From Nocardia nova (GTDB taxonomy: Bacteria > Actinomycetota > Actinomycetes > Mycobacteriales > Mycobacteriaceae): a stretch of 64,000 nt of DNA. The DNA is taken from positions 1-64,000 of the forward strand of contig NZ_PSZE01000018.1 of the NCBI RefSeq assembly GCF_002933465.1, read 5' to 3'. Position 1 is the stretch's first letter, and each line of letters starts with the position of its first letter. Both the position numbers and the translations under genes were made by a program. The notes beneath the pieces were generated by a model. That model saw only the letters and a program-made list of their open reading frames with translations, did no database searches and was not told the origin of the DNA. This document shows, in pieces, positions 7,340 through 16,081 of the stretch.

Positions 7340-8758
7340 TCAGCTCACCGCGGATGCCCGGCGGCGCTTCAACCGGTTCACCACCGGGTATCCGGCGCAG
7401 ACGACCACCGCCCACCCCAGGCCGACCGCCAGCGCGGTCCGTCCGCTGTCGGTCCAGAACAGCAGCACGACGACCAGTCCGAGGAAGGCCAGTGCCAGCA
7501 CCGAGCTGACCGGCGCCCCGGGCAGGCGATAGTCGCTGGCCGGCAGCTCGCCGTGGCGCACGCGGGCCCGGTAGATCAGGTGGCAGACCAGGATCATGCC
7601 CCAGACGAAGATGATGCCGATCGTCGACACCGAGGTGATGTAGTTGAACGCCTTGTCCGGGGAGACCAGGTTGACGATCACGCCGACCACCATCATCGCC
7701 GCCGAGAGCACGATGCCCGCGAACGGCACCCGGCGAGCGCTCAGGCCACCGAGCGCGGCCGGGGCCTCACCACGCAGCGAGAGACTGCGCACCATCCGAC
7801 CGGTCGAGTAGATGCCGGAGTTGCACGACGACAGCGCCGCGGTCAGCAGCACGAAATTGATGATCCCGGCCGCCCCCGGAATGCCGATCTGCTCGAACAC
7901 CTCTACGAACGGGCTGCGCCCGGAGTGGAAGACCCGCCAGCTCGACACCGACATGATCACGATCAGCGCGCCCACATAGAACAGCCCAATCCGCAGCGGG
8001 AGCGAATTGATCGCCCGGCGCAGAGTGCGGCGCGGATCGGCGGCCTCGCCCGCGGTCACACCGACGAGTTCGACGCCCACATAGGCGAATAGCACGATCT
8101 GCAACGCCAGTAGGGCTTGACCGAATCCCTTCGGGAAGACACCTCCGTCGGCCCACAGATTGGTCACCGTCGGATCCGGCGCGTGGCCGAAACCGAAGAT
8201 CAGCACGCCGATACCGATGACGATCATCGCGACGATCGCGGTCACCTTGATGATCGAGAACCAGAACTCGCCCTCGCCGAACAGCTTCACCGAGATCAGG
8301 TTCGCGGCGAACAGCACGCCGAGTACGACGAGCGCGGTGACCCATTCCGGGATCGCGAACCAGTACTTGACGTATTTGCCGGCGACGGTGATCTCGGCCA
8401 TGCAGGTCGACACCCACACCGCCCAGTAGGTCCAGCCGGTGACGAAGCCCGCGAAGCGACCGAGGAATTCGTGCGCGTATTCACCGAAACTGCCCGAGAC
8501 CGGCCGGTAGGTGAGCAGCTCCCCCAACGCGCGCATGATCACGAAGATCGCCAGGCCGGCGGCGAGATAGCACAGGATCAGCGCCGGACCGGCCTGTTCG
8601 ATGGCCCCACCGGATCCGTAGAACAGTCCCGTGCCGATCGCCCCGCCGATGGCGATCATCTGGATGGTTCGGGGGTTGAGGCCGCGCTGGTAGCCCTCTT
8701 CACCCGCGGACGCGAGGGCGGTCGCGCCCGTTCCCTCGGGTTTCCGGTCGGTCGTCAT
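7340..8758 (-). CDS. Amino-acid permease (APC family, AnsP/CycA/AroP-like)
   Basis: A 472-residue integral membrane transporter with about 12 helices. The N-terminal signature LNPRTIQMIAIGGAIGTGLF marks the amino-acid transporter branch of the APC superfamily, and GELLTYRPVSGSFGEYA and AYVGVELVGVTAGEA are further conserved blocks. It takes up amino acids by proton symport; the exact substrate is not clear. The N-terminus is cytoplasmic and slightly longer than average. It converges with the lipoprotein gene, with which it leaves essentially no gap, and diverges from the MFS exporter gene. Confidence 0.9.
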   Translation of the reverse strand: MTTDRKPEGTGATALASAGEEGYQRGLNPRTIQMIAIGGAIGTGLFYGSGGAIEQAGPALILCYLAAGLAIFVIMRALGELLTYRPVSGSFGEYAHEFLGRFAGFVTGWTYWAVWVSTCMAEITVAGKYVKYWFAIPEWVTALVVLGVLFAANLISVKLFGEGEFWFSIIKVTAIVAMIVIGIGVLIFGFGHAPDPTVTNLWADGGVFPKGFGQALLALQIVLFAYVGVELVGVTAGEAADPRRTLRRAINSLPLRIGLFYVGALIVIMSVSSWRVFHSGRSPFVEVFEQIGIPGAAGIINFVLLTAALSSCNSGIYSTGRMVRSLSLRGEAPAALGGLSARRVPFAGIVLSAAMMVVGVIVNLVSPDKAFNYITSVSTIGIIFVWGMILVCHLIYRARVRHGELPASDYRLPGAPVSSVLALAFLGLVVVLLFWTDSGRTALAVGLGWAVVVCAGYPVVNRLKRRRASAVS

Positions 8759-8810
8759 ATCGCAGCACCGTACCGGGTCCGGACGGGGGCGCGACCGGTG
8801 CGACCGTCCA

Positions 8811-8824
8811 GTGAACTAGTTCAC
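8811..8824. promoter_or_regulatory. 14-bp perfect palindrome GTGAACTAGTTCAC
   Basis: A perfect palindrome in the divergent space between the permease and the MFS exporter, about 18 bp before the larger inverted repeat at 8842. It may be a second operator for the MarR regulator or a site for the permease promoter. Confidence 0.5.
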
Positions 8825-8841
8825 AGTTCTTGCCAGCTAAT

Positions 8842-8876
8842 AGTTGTGGTAGCACAATCATTGTGTGCCTACAACT
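8842..8876. promoter_or_regulatory. MarR-type operator overlapping the MFS start
   Basis: AGTTGTGGTAGCACAAT and ATTGTGTGCCTACAACT form an inverted repeat around one C; 13 of 17 positions match, including the outer AGTTGT/ACAACT and the inner CACAAT/ATTGTG. It covers the predicted GTG start at 8865. Binding there would block expression of the exporter. The linked MarR gene at 10231 is the obvious candidate. Confidence 0.65.
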
Positions 8877-10238
8877 GTTTCCGGGGTGACGCCGCGTCAC
8901 AAGACGATCGTGCTGGTCACCTGCTGTCTGAGCCTGCTGATCTCGTCGATGGACGCGACCATCGTCAACGTCGCGATTCCGACCATCCGCAGCGATATGG
9001 ACGCGCCACTGTCGCGGCTGCAGTGGATCGTCGACGTCTACACCCTCACCCTGGCGAGCCTGCTGATGCTCTCCGGCGCGACCGCCGACCGCTTCGGCCG
9101 CAAGCGCATGTTCCGGATCGGACTGAGCATCTTCGCCCTGGGCTCACTGCTGTGCAGCGTTGCTCCCGATATCGACATGCTGGTCGGGGCCCGTTTCATC
9201 CAGGCCATCGGCGGCTCGATGCTCAATCCCGTCGCGATGTCGATCATCACCACCGTCTTCACCGGCCGGGTCGAACGGGCGCGGGCGGTGGGCGTCTGGG
9301 GCGCGGTGGTCGGCATCTCCACCGCGATCGGCCCGATGGTCGGCGGCGTGCTGATCGACGCGCTGGGCTGGCAGTCGGTGTTCTGGATCAATCTGCCGAT
9401 CTGCGCGGTCGCGCTGGTGCTGACCACTCGCTACGTCCCGGAATCGAAGTCGCGGACCGCACGCGGGATCGACCCGCTCGGCCAGGTGCTGGCCGTCGTG
9501 GTGATGTTCACGCTGGTCTTCGGGCTGATCGAACGTCGCCCGGAGATCTTCGGCCTCACCGCCGTGGCACTGGCCGGATTCCTCTACGTCGAACGGCGGC
9601 ACCGCTCGCCGTTCATCGATCTGCGGTTTTTCCGCAGCGTGCCGTTCGCGGCGGCCACCGTCACCGCGATCTGCGCGTTCGCCGGGCTGGGCGCCTTCCT
9701 TTTCAGCGCTTCGCTGTATCTGCAAGGTGTACGGCATTATTCGGCTGTGCACACGGGACTTCTCTACCTGCCGATGGCGCTGGGGATGCTGATCTGCTCG
9801 CCGCTGTCGGGCCGGCTGGTCGGCCGCTTCGGCACCCGGCCCTCGCTGGTCGCCGCCGGAATTCTGATGACGACGGCCGCGGCGCTGCTGACCACGCTGC
9901 GGCCCGATACTCCGATCTGGCAGCTCATCGTGACGTTCGCGATCTTCGGCGCCGGTTTCGGCACGGTGAACCCGCCGATCACCACCGCCGCGGTCAGCGG
10001 GATGCCGATGGATCGCGCGGGCGCGGCCTCGGCGGTGGCCTCGACCAGCCGCCAGATCGGTGTCAGCGTCGGTGTCGCCCTGTGCGGGCTGCTATCCGGG
10101 GCGGGATTGTGGTGGGTGGTGGCCGCTCTCGCGGCGGGCGTCGGGGTGTTGGGCATCGCCGCCAACACCGGATGGGCACTGCGCTCGCGCGACCGGATCG
10201 CTCCCCTGCTCGAACACAAGGAGCCCGCCCGTGTCTGA
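8865..10238 (+). CDS. MFS drug:H+ antiporter (DHA2-type)
   Basis: A 457-residue membrane protein. The N-terminal helix carries SMDATIVNVAIPTI, the signature of the 14-helix DHA2 exporters, followed by the motif-A loop ADRFGRKRMF and a motif C-like GPMVGGVLIDALGW. It should export small toxic compounds using the proton gradient. The GTG at 8865 gives an almost leaderless start inside an inverted repeat; a GTG at 8886 is an alternative that would leave the operator upstream of the coding part. It overlaps the MarR gene by 8 bp, a typical exporter-plus-repressor pair. Confidence 0.88.
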   Translation: MPTTVSGVTPRHKTIVLVTCCLSLLISSMDATIVNVAIPTIRSDMDAPLSRLQWIVDVYTLTLASLLMLSGATADRFGRKRMFRIGLSIFALGSLLCSVAPDIDMLVGARFIQAIGGSMLNPVAMSIITTVFTGRVERARAVGVWGAVVGISTAIGPMVGGVLIDALGWQSVFWINLPICAVALVLTTRYVPESKSRTARGIDPLGQVLAVVVMFTLVFGLIERRPEIFGLTAVALAGFLYVERRHRSPFIDLRFFRSVPFAAATVTAICAFAGLGAFLFSASLYLQGVRHYSAVHTGLLYLPMALGMLICSPLSGRLVGRFGTRPSLVAAGILMTTAAALLTTLRPDTPIWQLIVTFAIFGAGFGTVNPPITTAAVSGMPMDRAGAASAVASTSRQIGVSVGVALCGLLSGAGLWWVVAALAAGVGVLGIAANTGWALRSRDRIAPLLEHKEPARV

Positions 10239-10662
10239 CGACGAGCTCACCGTCGCTGCGGAACCAACGCCCGACGAGGTCTGGCGCGTGCTGACCGATG
10301 TGGTCAAGGACACCCGCGACACCTGGAAGCGCGCGGTGGTCGATCGAATGGGCATGCCCTTCAGCAGATTCCGCGTGTTGCGGCGACTGCTGCCCGGTCC
10401 GCTGCCGCTGAAGGAACTGGCCCGGGTGGCCAGCATGGACGCGCCGGCCACCACCGTGGTGGTCAACGACCTCGAGGCCCGCGGTCTGGTCTCGCGCGAA
10501 ACCGCTCCGGACGATCGACGGCGCAAGCTGGTGACCATCACCGATGCCGGGCGGGAGGTGATCGCGCAGGCGATGGCCACTCCCGACCCGCCGCCGCCCA
10601 CGCTGACCGCGCTGTCCGCCCAGCAGTTGCGCACCCTGCACGATCTGTTGCGCCTGCTCTAG
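10231..10662 (+). CDS. MarR-family transcriptional regulator
   Basis: A 143-residue winged-helix protein. The DNA-binding region includes FRVLRRLLPGPLPLKELA, TVVVNDLEARGLVSRE and the wing TAPDDRRRKLVTIT. The start is the GTG at 10231 after AAGGAG; an upstream open frame is a shadow of the exporter gene. It overlaps the end of the MFS gene by 8 bp, so the two are coupled. MarR repressors usually control the adjacent exporter and lose DNA binding on contact with a phenolic or other ligand; the palindrome at 8842-8876 is its likely target. Confidence 0.88.
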   Translation: MSDDELTVAAEPTPDEVWRVLTDVVKDTRDTWKRAVVDRMGMPFSRFRVLRRLLPGPLPLKELARVASMDAPATTVVVNDLEARGLVSRETAPDDRRRKLVTITDAGREVIAQAMATPDPPPPTLTALSAQQLRTLHDLLRLL

Positions 10663-10671
10663 GCTCGGATC

Positions 10672-11157
10672 GTGGCCGAAGAGACAACACCGGAGTGGGC
10701 GCCCGGCCTGTCGTCGGGTTTCGAACTGGGCACCGACGGGCCCCGGGTGATCATGGTCGGCATCGACGGTTCGGATGCCTCCTGGCGCGCGACCGCGTAT
10801 GCGGCCGGATTGGCCCGGCGTCAGAACTCCCTGCTGGCAATGGTTTACGTCCAACCGTGGATCGCCATGGCCGGCGCCTACGGCGTCGACGTCCAGGGCG
10901 CGACCGCCGAGATGGCCGAGGATCTGGCCCGGCAGGTGCGCGAACACGCGGAGAAGGTCAAGGACGTCTACCGGACCCGCTGGAAGTTCATGACCCGCCG
11001 CGGCGACCCGTTCACAGTGCTGGCCGAGGCCGCCGACGAGTTGAAGGCCGACGGCGTCGTGGTCGGCGCGTCCGAGAAGGCCGGGCATCGAATTATCGGC
11101 TCGGTCGCGGTGCGTCTGGTGAAAGCAGGGCGCTGGCCGGTTACTGTCGTGCCCTGA
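10672..11157 (+). CDS. Universal stress protein (UspA family)
   Basis: A 161-residue cytosolic protein with one Usp domain. VIMVGIDGSDASWRATAYAA is the N-terminal strand-helix, and DGVVVGASEKAGHRIIGSV followed by PVTVV is the C-terminal nucleotide-binding region, with the G-x2-G-x9-GS pattern only partly kept. Such proteins bind ATP or AMP and protect cells under stress. The GTG start at 10672 is ten bases after the MarR stop, so it may be co-transcribed with the exporter and regulator. A DoxX-like gene follows after 80 bp. Confidence 0.88.
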   Translation: MAEETTPEWAPGLSSGFELGTDGPRVIMVGIDGSDASWRATAYAAGLARRQNSLLAMVYVQPWIAMAGAYGVDVQGATAEMAEDLARQVREHAEKVKDVYRTRWKFMTRRGDPFTVLAEAADELKADGVVVGASEKAGHRIIGSVAVRLVKAGRWPVTVVP

Positions 11158-11240
11158 GCTCCGTCGGCGTCCCGAGGTGATTGGGACGCGGCATCGGGGG
11201 AACCCGCCGGAACGAGACCGTTGAGGAAAGGGTTTTCACT

Positions 11241-12320
11241 ATGTTGATTCGCCGCCTTGCCCGACCGCTGCTGGCGTCGGTGTTCGTCGTCGACGGAGTC
11301 GACACTCTGATGCATCCCGAGCCGCGGGCGCAGGCCGCTACCACCTTGGTGTCCCACGGAGAACAGCGGCTGCCGGATTCGGTATCGGCCAAACTGCCCT
11401 CCGATCCGGCGAAAGTGGTGCGGATCAATGCCATCGTCCGGGTCGGTGCCGGAACGCTGCTCGCGCTGAATCGTGCCCCCCGGCTCTCGTCGCTGGCGCT
11501 GGCGGTGACCGTCATTCCGGCCACCGTGACCGAGCAGGACTTCTGGAACGAATCGGATGCGCAGCAACGTGCCGCCAAGCGCACGGCATTCCTCAAGGAT
11601 GTCGGTCTGCTCGGTGGCCTGCTCATCGCCGCCGCTGATACCGAGGGCAAGCCCTCGCTGGGCTGGCGGGGTCGCCGGGCCGCGCGTAAAGCCGCCGCCG
11701 CCCTCCCCTTCACCGCCGCCACCACCGAAACGGTGCGGGATCGCCTGCAGCAGCAAGCCGTCCGCGGCCGGGAACTGGCCGCGGTGGCCGCCGACAAGGG
11801 CGCCGATCTGGCCTCGGTCGCGCAGTCGCGCGGCGCTGAACTAGCCTCGGTGGCCCAGTCGCGCGGCGGTGAACTCGCCGAGGCGGCCCGCGAACACGGC
11901 GCCGAATGGGCGGAATTGGCGCGTAACCGCGGCGCCGAGTTGGCCGGCACCGCTCTCGACCATCGCGGCGAGTGGGCCGAACTGGCCAAGCGGCGCGGCG
12001 CGGACCTGGCCGAGGCCGCCCGCGAACACGGCGGCGAGTGGGCCGAACTGGCCAAGCGCAAGAGCGCGGAACTCGCCGACACCGCGGGCGATCACCGGGG
12101 CGACTGGGCCGAGATCGCGAAGCACCGCGGCACCGAATGGGCCGAAGCCGCCCGCGAACACGGCGGCGAATGGGCCGAGGTGGCCAAGCAGCGTGGGTCG
12201 ATCTTCGCGCGCCAGGCCCGCAAGCGCGCCGAGAAGGCGGCCGAGGCCACCCGCGAGCGTGCGGAGAAGGCCGCGGAGACGGCCCGCGAACGTCTGGTCG
12301 AGGCCAGAAATGGCAAGTGA
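11241..12320 (+). CDS. DoxX-like membrane protein with sixteen 11-residue repeats
   Basis: A 359-residue protein. Residues 1 to about 140 are DoxX-like: an RRLARPLLASVFVVDGVDTL start, then LSSLALAVTVIPATVT and a TAFLKDVGLLGGLLI helix. From about residue 175 to 350 there are sixteen uninterrupted 11-residue units, such as RGAELASVAQS, HGGEWAELAKR and RAEKAAETARE. This hendecad pattern predicts one long amphipathic helix or coiled coil, probably in the cytoplasm. ATG 11241 is preceded by GGAAAGG. DoxX proteins are membrane partners in redox or thiol stress systems; here the repeat tail is unusual. The repeat number could vary between strains. Confidence 0.75.
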   Translation: MLIRRLARPLLASVFVVDGVDTLMHPEPRAQAATTLVSHGEQRLPDSVSAKLPSDPAKVVRINAIVRVGAGTLLALNRAPRLSSLALAVTVIPATVTEQDFWNESDAQQRAAKRTAFLKDVGLLGGLLIAAADTEGKPSLGWRGRRAARKAAAALPFTAATTETVRDRLQQQAVRGRELAAVAADKGADLASVAQSRGAELASVAQSRGGELAEAAREHGAEWAELARNRGAELAGTALDHRGEWAELAKRRGADLAEAAREHGGEWAELAKRKSAELADTAGDHRGDWAEIAKHRGTEWAEAAREHGGEWAEVAKQRGSIFARQARKRAEKAAEATRERAEKAAETARERLVEARNGK

Positions 12321-12327
12321 CACATCG

Positions 12328-12363
12328 TTTCTCACCGGGGCCTGATCAGGCCCCGGTGAGAAA
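12328..12363. terminator. 36-bp perfect palindrome, bidirectional terminator
   Basis: The arms TTTCTCACCGGGGCCTGA and TCAGGCCCCGGTGAGAAA are exactly complementary, with no spacer. The palindrome sits between two convergent genes and includes the stop codon of the minus-strand hydrolase. It fits a shared terminator. Confidence 0.8.
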
Positions 12364-13179
12364 GGCCGTCATTGCCGCGGCCACGGCCTCGGGTTGATCG
12401 AGCATCGACAGCACGTACGCGTCGCCGATTTCCACCAGTCGGCCCGCGGGCAGGAGTTCGGCGAGGCGGCACCCGTGGTCGCGGGGCATCGGCGCGGCCT
12501 GCGGGGACCACAGCACCAGGGCGCGGCCGGGGAAGTTCCGCAAGGCTTCGGTATCGGCGATCAGCTGCGCGGCCGGTGGCAACACCCGGCCGTATTTGCG
12601 CACATCGCGGCGGATGTCCGGATCGCGCAGGGCGGGTTCGGTCCAGCCCCGCATCAGTTCGTCGGGTATCGGATCACGCGCCATCTGCCCATAGATCAGC
12701 GACGAGCGGCGCAACAGCCCGATGCGCAACTGGCGCAGAACGATCGGGAGCGCACCCGGGACCCGCAGCGCGAGCACCGCCAGCTTTCCGGGCAGTCCGG
12801 GCGGGAAGTTGTCGAAAGCCTCGCACGGCAAAACGACCAACTGGGCGACCCGTTTGTCCAGGCCGTAGGCGGTGAGGAACAGCCCGCCGCCCCAGTCGGA
12901 ATGCACCAGGGTGACCTCGCGCAAGTCCAGCGCGTCGAGGAAATCGGCGAGCACCACATTCTGGCCGCGCATACTCAAATCCGCGTCCGGCCGCATCGGT
13001 TCCGGATGCGAGCCGAGCGGCAGCACCGGCCGCACATAGCGAAAACCGCTGGGCAGCAACGGCATCACGCGGTCCCACACCGTATGGTCGATGAGCAGTC
13101 CGTGCAGCAGCACGACCGGCGGCCCCTGCCCCTCCTCGACGTAATGAATCGGCCCGGCGGGAACTTCGACGACCGGCAT
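12346..13179 (-). CDS. Alpha/beta-hydrolase, haloalkane-dehalogenase-like with missing catalytic His
   Basis: A 277-residue cytosolic hydrolase fold protein. PPVVLLHGLLIDHTVW is the oxyanion-loop region. At the nucleophile elbow the sequence is LVHSDWGGGLF (Asp at about 95), which is the Asp-type elbow of haloalkane dehalogenases rather than a GxSxG. The usual C-terminal catalytic His falls in IGDAYVLSMLDQPE, where a Val stands at the expected place. So catalysis may be altered or lost. The start at 13179 is chosen for GGCAGGAG upstream; a longer frame exists. It diverges from a TetR gene with a clear operator between them. Confidence 0.75.
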   Translation of the reverse strand: MPVVEVPAGPIHYVEEGQGPPVVLLHGLLIDHTVWDRVMPLLPSGFRYVRPVLPLGSHPEPMRPDADLSMRGQNVVLADFLDALDLREVTLVHSDWGGGLFLTAYGLDKRVAQLVVLPCEAFDNFPPGLPGKLAVLALRVPGALPIVLRQLRIGLLRRSSLIYGQMARDPIPDELMRGWTEPALRDPDIRRDVRKYGRVLPPAAQLIADTEALRNFPGRALVLWSPQAAPMPRDHGCRLAELLPAGRLVEIGDAYVLSMLDQPEAVAAAMTAFLTGA

Positions 13180-13239
13180 ACTCCTGCCACCTCCGTATCG
13201 CAATCGCGCGGCCACGCCATGAAAAACGCGTCCACCTGG

Positions 13240-13270
13240 TAGAACGTTCATTCTAGAGCGTGTGTTCTAG
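13240..13270. promoter_or_regulatory. TetR operator (TAGAA...TTCTA repeats)
   Basis: TAGAACGTTCATTCTA (13240-13255) is an inverted repeat, and TTCTAGAGCG followed by TGTTCTAG (to 13270) carries a second one that overlaps it. The site lies in the 100-bp divergent space between the hydrolase and the TetR gene, and probably lets the regulator control both. Confidence 0.65.
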
Positions 13271-13279
13271 TATGGGAGG

Positions 13280-13894
13280 ATGTCCGAGACCGTGTCAACC
13301 CCGACCGCCGAGCGCATCGTCACCGCGACCGCGGAACTGATGCGCCGCCAGGGCTACGGCGCCACCAGCGTCAAACAGATCACCGCCGCCGCACGGGCCC
13401 CGATCGGGTCGCTGTATCACCACTTTCCGCAGGGCAAACAGCAGATCGCGGCCGCCGCGCTGCGTACCAGCGGTGCCGCCTACATTCAACTGCTACCGCT
13501 GCTGATGGATCCGCATCCGGACCTGCGGGTGGCAGTGGTAGCCGCGTTCAGCGCCGCCGCGGAACAGATCGAGCAGTCCGGCTGGATGAACATGTGCCCG
13601 GTCGGCACGGTCGCGGGCGAGATCGCCGACAGCGAACCGGCGCTGCGCGAGGTGACCGCCGAGGTGATGCAGTCCTGGATCGAGCAGGGCAGTGCGTACT
13701 TCCGGACACGCGGGCTGCCCGCGCCCACGGCCGACACCTTCGTGATCGCGGTCCTCGGCGCACTCGAGGGTGCGTTCATTCTCAGCCGCACCCTGCGCTC
13801 GAGCGCCCCGATCGAATCGGCCGGGCGAGCGATGGCCGCCTATCTCGACATGCTCACCGAAAACCGCACCCCGGCAACGTCTTCCGAAAAATGA
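13280..13894 (+). CDS. TetR-family regulator (LmrA/YxaF-type)
   Basis: A 204-residue protein. The HTH is TAERIVTATAELMRRQGYG with VKQITAAARAPIGSLYHHF. The ligand domain contains GWMNMCPVGTVAGEIAD, a conserved block of the LmrA/YxaF-like C-terminal domain, whose members often sense flavonoid-like or other aromatic drugs. ATG 13280 follows GGGAGG. It diverges from the unusual hydrolase at 12346-13179; the intergenic operator suggests autoregulation and control of that gene. Confidence 0.85.
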   Translation: MSETVSTPTAERIVTATAELMRRQGYGATSVKQITAAARAPIGSLYHHFPQGKQQIAAAALRTSGAAYIQLLPLLMDPHPDLRVAVVAAFSAAAEQIEQSGWMNMCPVGTVAGEIADSEPALREVTAEVMQSWIEQGSAYFRTRGLPAPTADTFVIAVLGALEGAFILSRTLRSSAPIESAGRAMAAYLDMLTENRTPATSSEK

Positions 13895-13903
13895 AGCAAC
13901 CGC

Positions 13904-15967
13904 TCAGCCCAGGCTGAATTCGGCTGTGGTGCCGGTGAACGGAAGGGCGGCGGCGCCATCGCGGCTCTCACCGCGGTATTCGATGCGATAGCGCCCGGCT
14001 TCCGCATCGGCGGGCACAGTCCAGTGGATGGCGACCCGCGAGGCCGCCGGTTGGCCGGGCGGGCGCGACCAGTGCAGTTCGGTACACCAGTCGTTGTCGT
14101 CGAAGACCGCCCGCCACTGCCCGTTCTCGGCGCGCTGCACCTCGAAATAGCTTCCGCCGGTGTGGAAGTCGTTGGCAGGGTGCGCGCCGCAGAACTCGAC
14201 CGTCACCGTAGCGCCGCGACCGTAACCCGGCTTCGGCCCGGTGATCACCTCACCGAATGCGCGCCCGGTCATCGGCACATCGGCCGGTACCGGCGGAAGC
14301 AGATTCGGCTGCACGCCCGCCGCCCAGTCCAGCGGGGCCGGGCCGCGGCCGAGGTCGACGCGTGCGGCCACCGCACGGGCCAGCCGATCGAATTCCTGCA
14401 CATAGGCGGGCAGAGTCCACCGCCCGAACAGCGTTTCCCCGCCCTCGTACTGCTGGGAGGCGTATTCCTCCGGTGTGGTCACATAGCCGCAGTAGCCGTT
14501 CGAATAGCCTTGCAGCAGCACGTTTTCCAGCGGAACCGACAGCGCGTGCGCCACCACCCGCCGGATGCGCAACCCCGAGACCACCGTGTATTCCGCCGGA
14601 CCCGAGGCCAGCACCAGATCGCCGATCCGCAGAATCTGGATCGGCACCGTCAGTGGCACCCACGGGCGCGGCGGCAATACACCCAGCGGCGCCACGATCA
14701 ACTTGGGCGCCTGCACATCCCGCATCCACTGCTCGATGGGTCCGTCCAGTCCGCCGAGCGCCGCGACGACCGGATCGGCATTGCCTTCCTGCAGGAACGA
14801 CAGCTGGGTCTTCCAGTTGTCCTCCGAGCTGGTCGCGGCGGCCGCGGCGCCCATCATGGCGGGCGCGGTGCGGGCCGGCTTCCCGTCCGGCGTGTAGGAC
14901 CCGTCGATGGCGATATCTGCCATGTTCAGATAGCGCAGGGCGGCGTCCACTCCCCCGCTGCGCATCGGCCGCGCCGCATCGAAAGCCGCACGGCCCGCGC
15001 GGTATTGGCGCTCGCCGATAAGGGAACAGTTGAGCCGGTTGTCCTCCGTGGGCCCGGACGGATGCCACGGCGTGAGTCCGATATTCGGGGTCATATCACC
15101 GGCGTTGGTTTGCGCGAACGCTGCCACGAAACCGGGCTTTCCGGTGCCCGGCCGCACTCCCATCTCGTCATGCTCCCAGCGGTAGCTGGCATAGCCCTTG
15201 TTGTCGGCCGAGATGAGTGTGTTGGCGTCGGTGAGCGATGTACCGTGCGTCGCGAACCAGGTGATCGCGCCGATGTCCTTGCCACCCTGCCGCAATCGCA
15301 GCACCGTCACCTGCGGATCGATGGCATTCGGGAATGCGGCCTTGTCTTCCGGCGGGTTCAGGTCGAAGGCCACCCGGGAGCGGTTGGCCGAGGCGTCGTG
15401 CAGTTCGCCGCGCCCGAGCGACAACGTGCCGGGCGCCAGATTTTCGTGCGCCGCCGCCAGGGCCGCGACGATACCGTCCACCTCGGCCTGATGGGAATTG
15501 TTCTGGAAGCCGTACGCGGCAAGGGAATAGGCGTATTCGCGGGCGGTTCCGCCGCAGGAATTGTGATTGTGAGTGGCGTTCACGTTGACGTTGCGCTCGG
15601 TGTACAGGGAACCGAATCGCTGTGCCAGACGCTGCATCACGGCCAGATGCACCGATTGGAACAGGCAGGCGATATCCGCGTTGACGAAGGCCACCCGCTC
15701 GCCGCTGGCCCGGTCGACCACGATGTAGGCGCGAGCCCAGGTCCGCATGAGCAGCCCGGTCGCGACCTGGTCGAGCTCGGAGTAGCCCATCATGCCCTGC
15801 CCGGCGACCGCACCGGTGACATCGGCGATACCGGCGCCGACCAGATATCCCGCCTCGTCGCCGGTGACCCGGATCGGTGCCGCCCCCGCGGAAGCGGTGG
15901 CCCCCACTCCCACGGCCACGGCCGCGGTCACGGTGCCGGCCAGCATCGATCGCCGGGTAAACGTCAC
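13904..15967 (-). CDS. Neutral/alkaline ceramidase, Tat-exported
   Basis: A 687-residue secreted enzyme of the neutral ceramidase family, which cleaves the amide bond of ceramide to sphingosine and fatty acid. The N-terminus has a twin-arginine signal (FTRRSMLAG followed by a hydrophobic stretch and SAGAAP). Family blocks include VGAGIADVTGAVAGQGMMGY, NATHNHNSCGG with zinc-type His residues, and AITWFATHGTSL. The C-terminal beta-sandwich has VTVEFCGAHPANDF. The GTG at 15967 after GAAGGAG is preferred to the longer frame. It lies 115 bp after the GH3 gene on the same strand. Together they could degrade glycosylceramides. Such secreted ceramidases can act on host lipids. Confidence 0.88.
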   Translation of the reverse strand: MTFTRRSMLAGTVTAAVAVGVGATASAGAAPIRVTGDEAGYLVGAGIADVTGAVAGQGMMGYSELDQVATGLLMRTWARAYIVVDRASGERVAFVNADIACLFQSVHLAVMQRLAQRFGSLYTERNVNVNATHNHNSCGGTAREYAYSLAAYGFQNNSHQAEVDGIVAALAAAHENLAPGTLSLGRGELHDASANRSRVAFDLNPPEDKAAFPNAIDPQVTVLRLRQGGKDIGAITWFATHGTSLTDANTLISADNKGYASYRWEHDEMGVRPGTGKPGFVAAFAQTNAGDMTPNIGLTPWHPSGPTEDNRLNCSLIGERQYRAGRAAFDAARPMRSGGVDAALRYLNMADIAIDGSYTPDGKPARTAPAMMGAAAAATSSEDNWKTQLSFLQEGNADPVVAALGGLDGPIEQWMRDVQAPKLIVAPLGVLPPRPWVPLTVPIQILRIGDLVLASGPAEYTVVSGLRIRRVVAHALSVPLENVLLQGYSNGYCGYVTTPEEYASQQYEGGETLFGRWTLPAYVQEFDRLARAVAARVDLGRGPAPLDWAAGVQPNLLPPVPADVPMTGRAFGEVITGPKPGYGRGATVTVEFCGAHPANDFHTGGSYFEVQRAENGQWRAVFDDNDWCTELHWSRPPGQPAASRVAIHWTVPADAEAGRYRIEYRGESRDGAAALPFTGTTAEFSLG

Positions 15968-16081
15968 TGATCGCTCCTTCGATTCCGGCCGCCACGCTGC
16001 GACCGCCTCCTCCAACCGTGTGTACCGGAGACTAGTGGTCACTCGTCCAGTATGCTAGCCCGGTATTCCCCCACGAGCCGA

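Noticed and set aside
8117..10294. 725-residue open frame on the plus strand
   Set aside because: It is read through the amino-acid permease (antisense) and the MFS gene in other frames, is rich in Asp, Arg and His as GC-rich shadows are, and has no domain.
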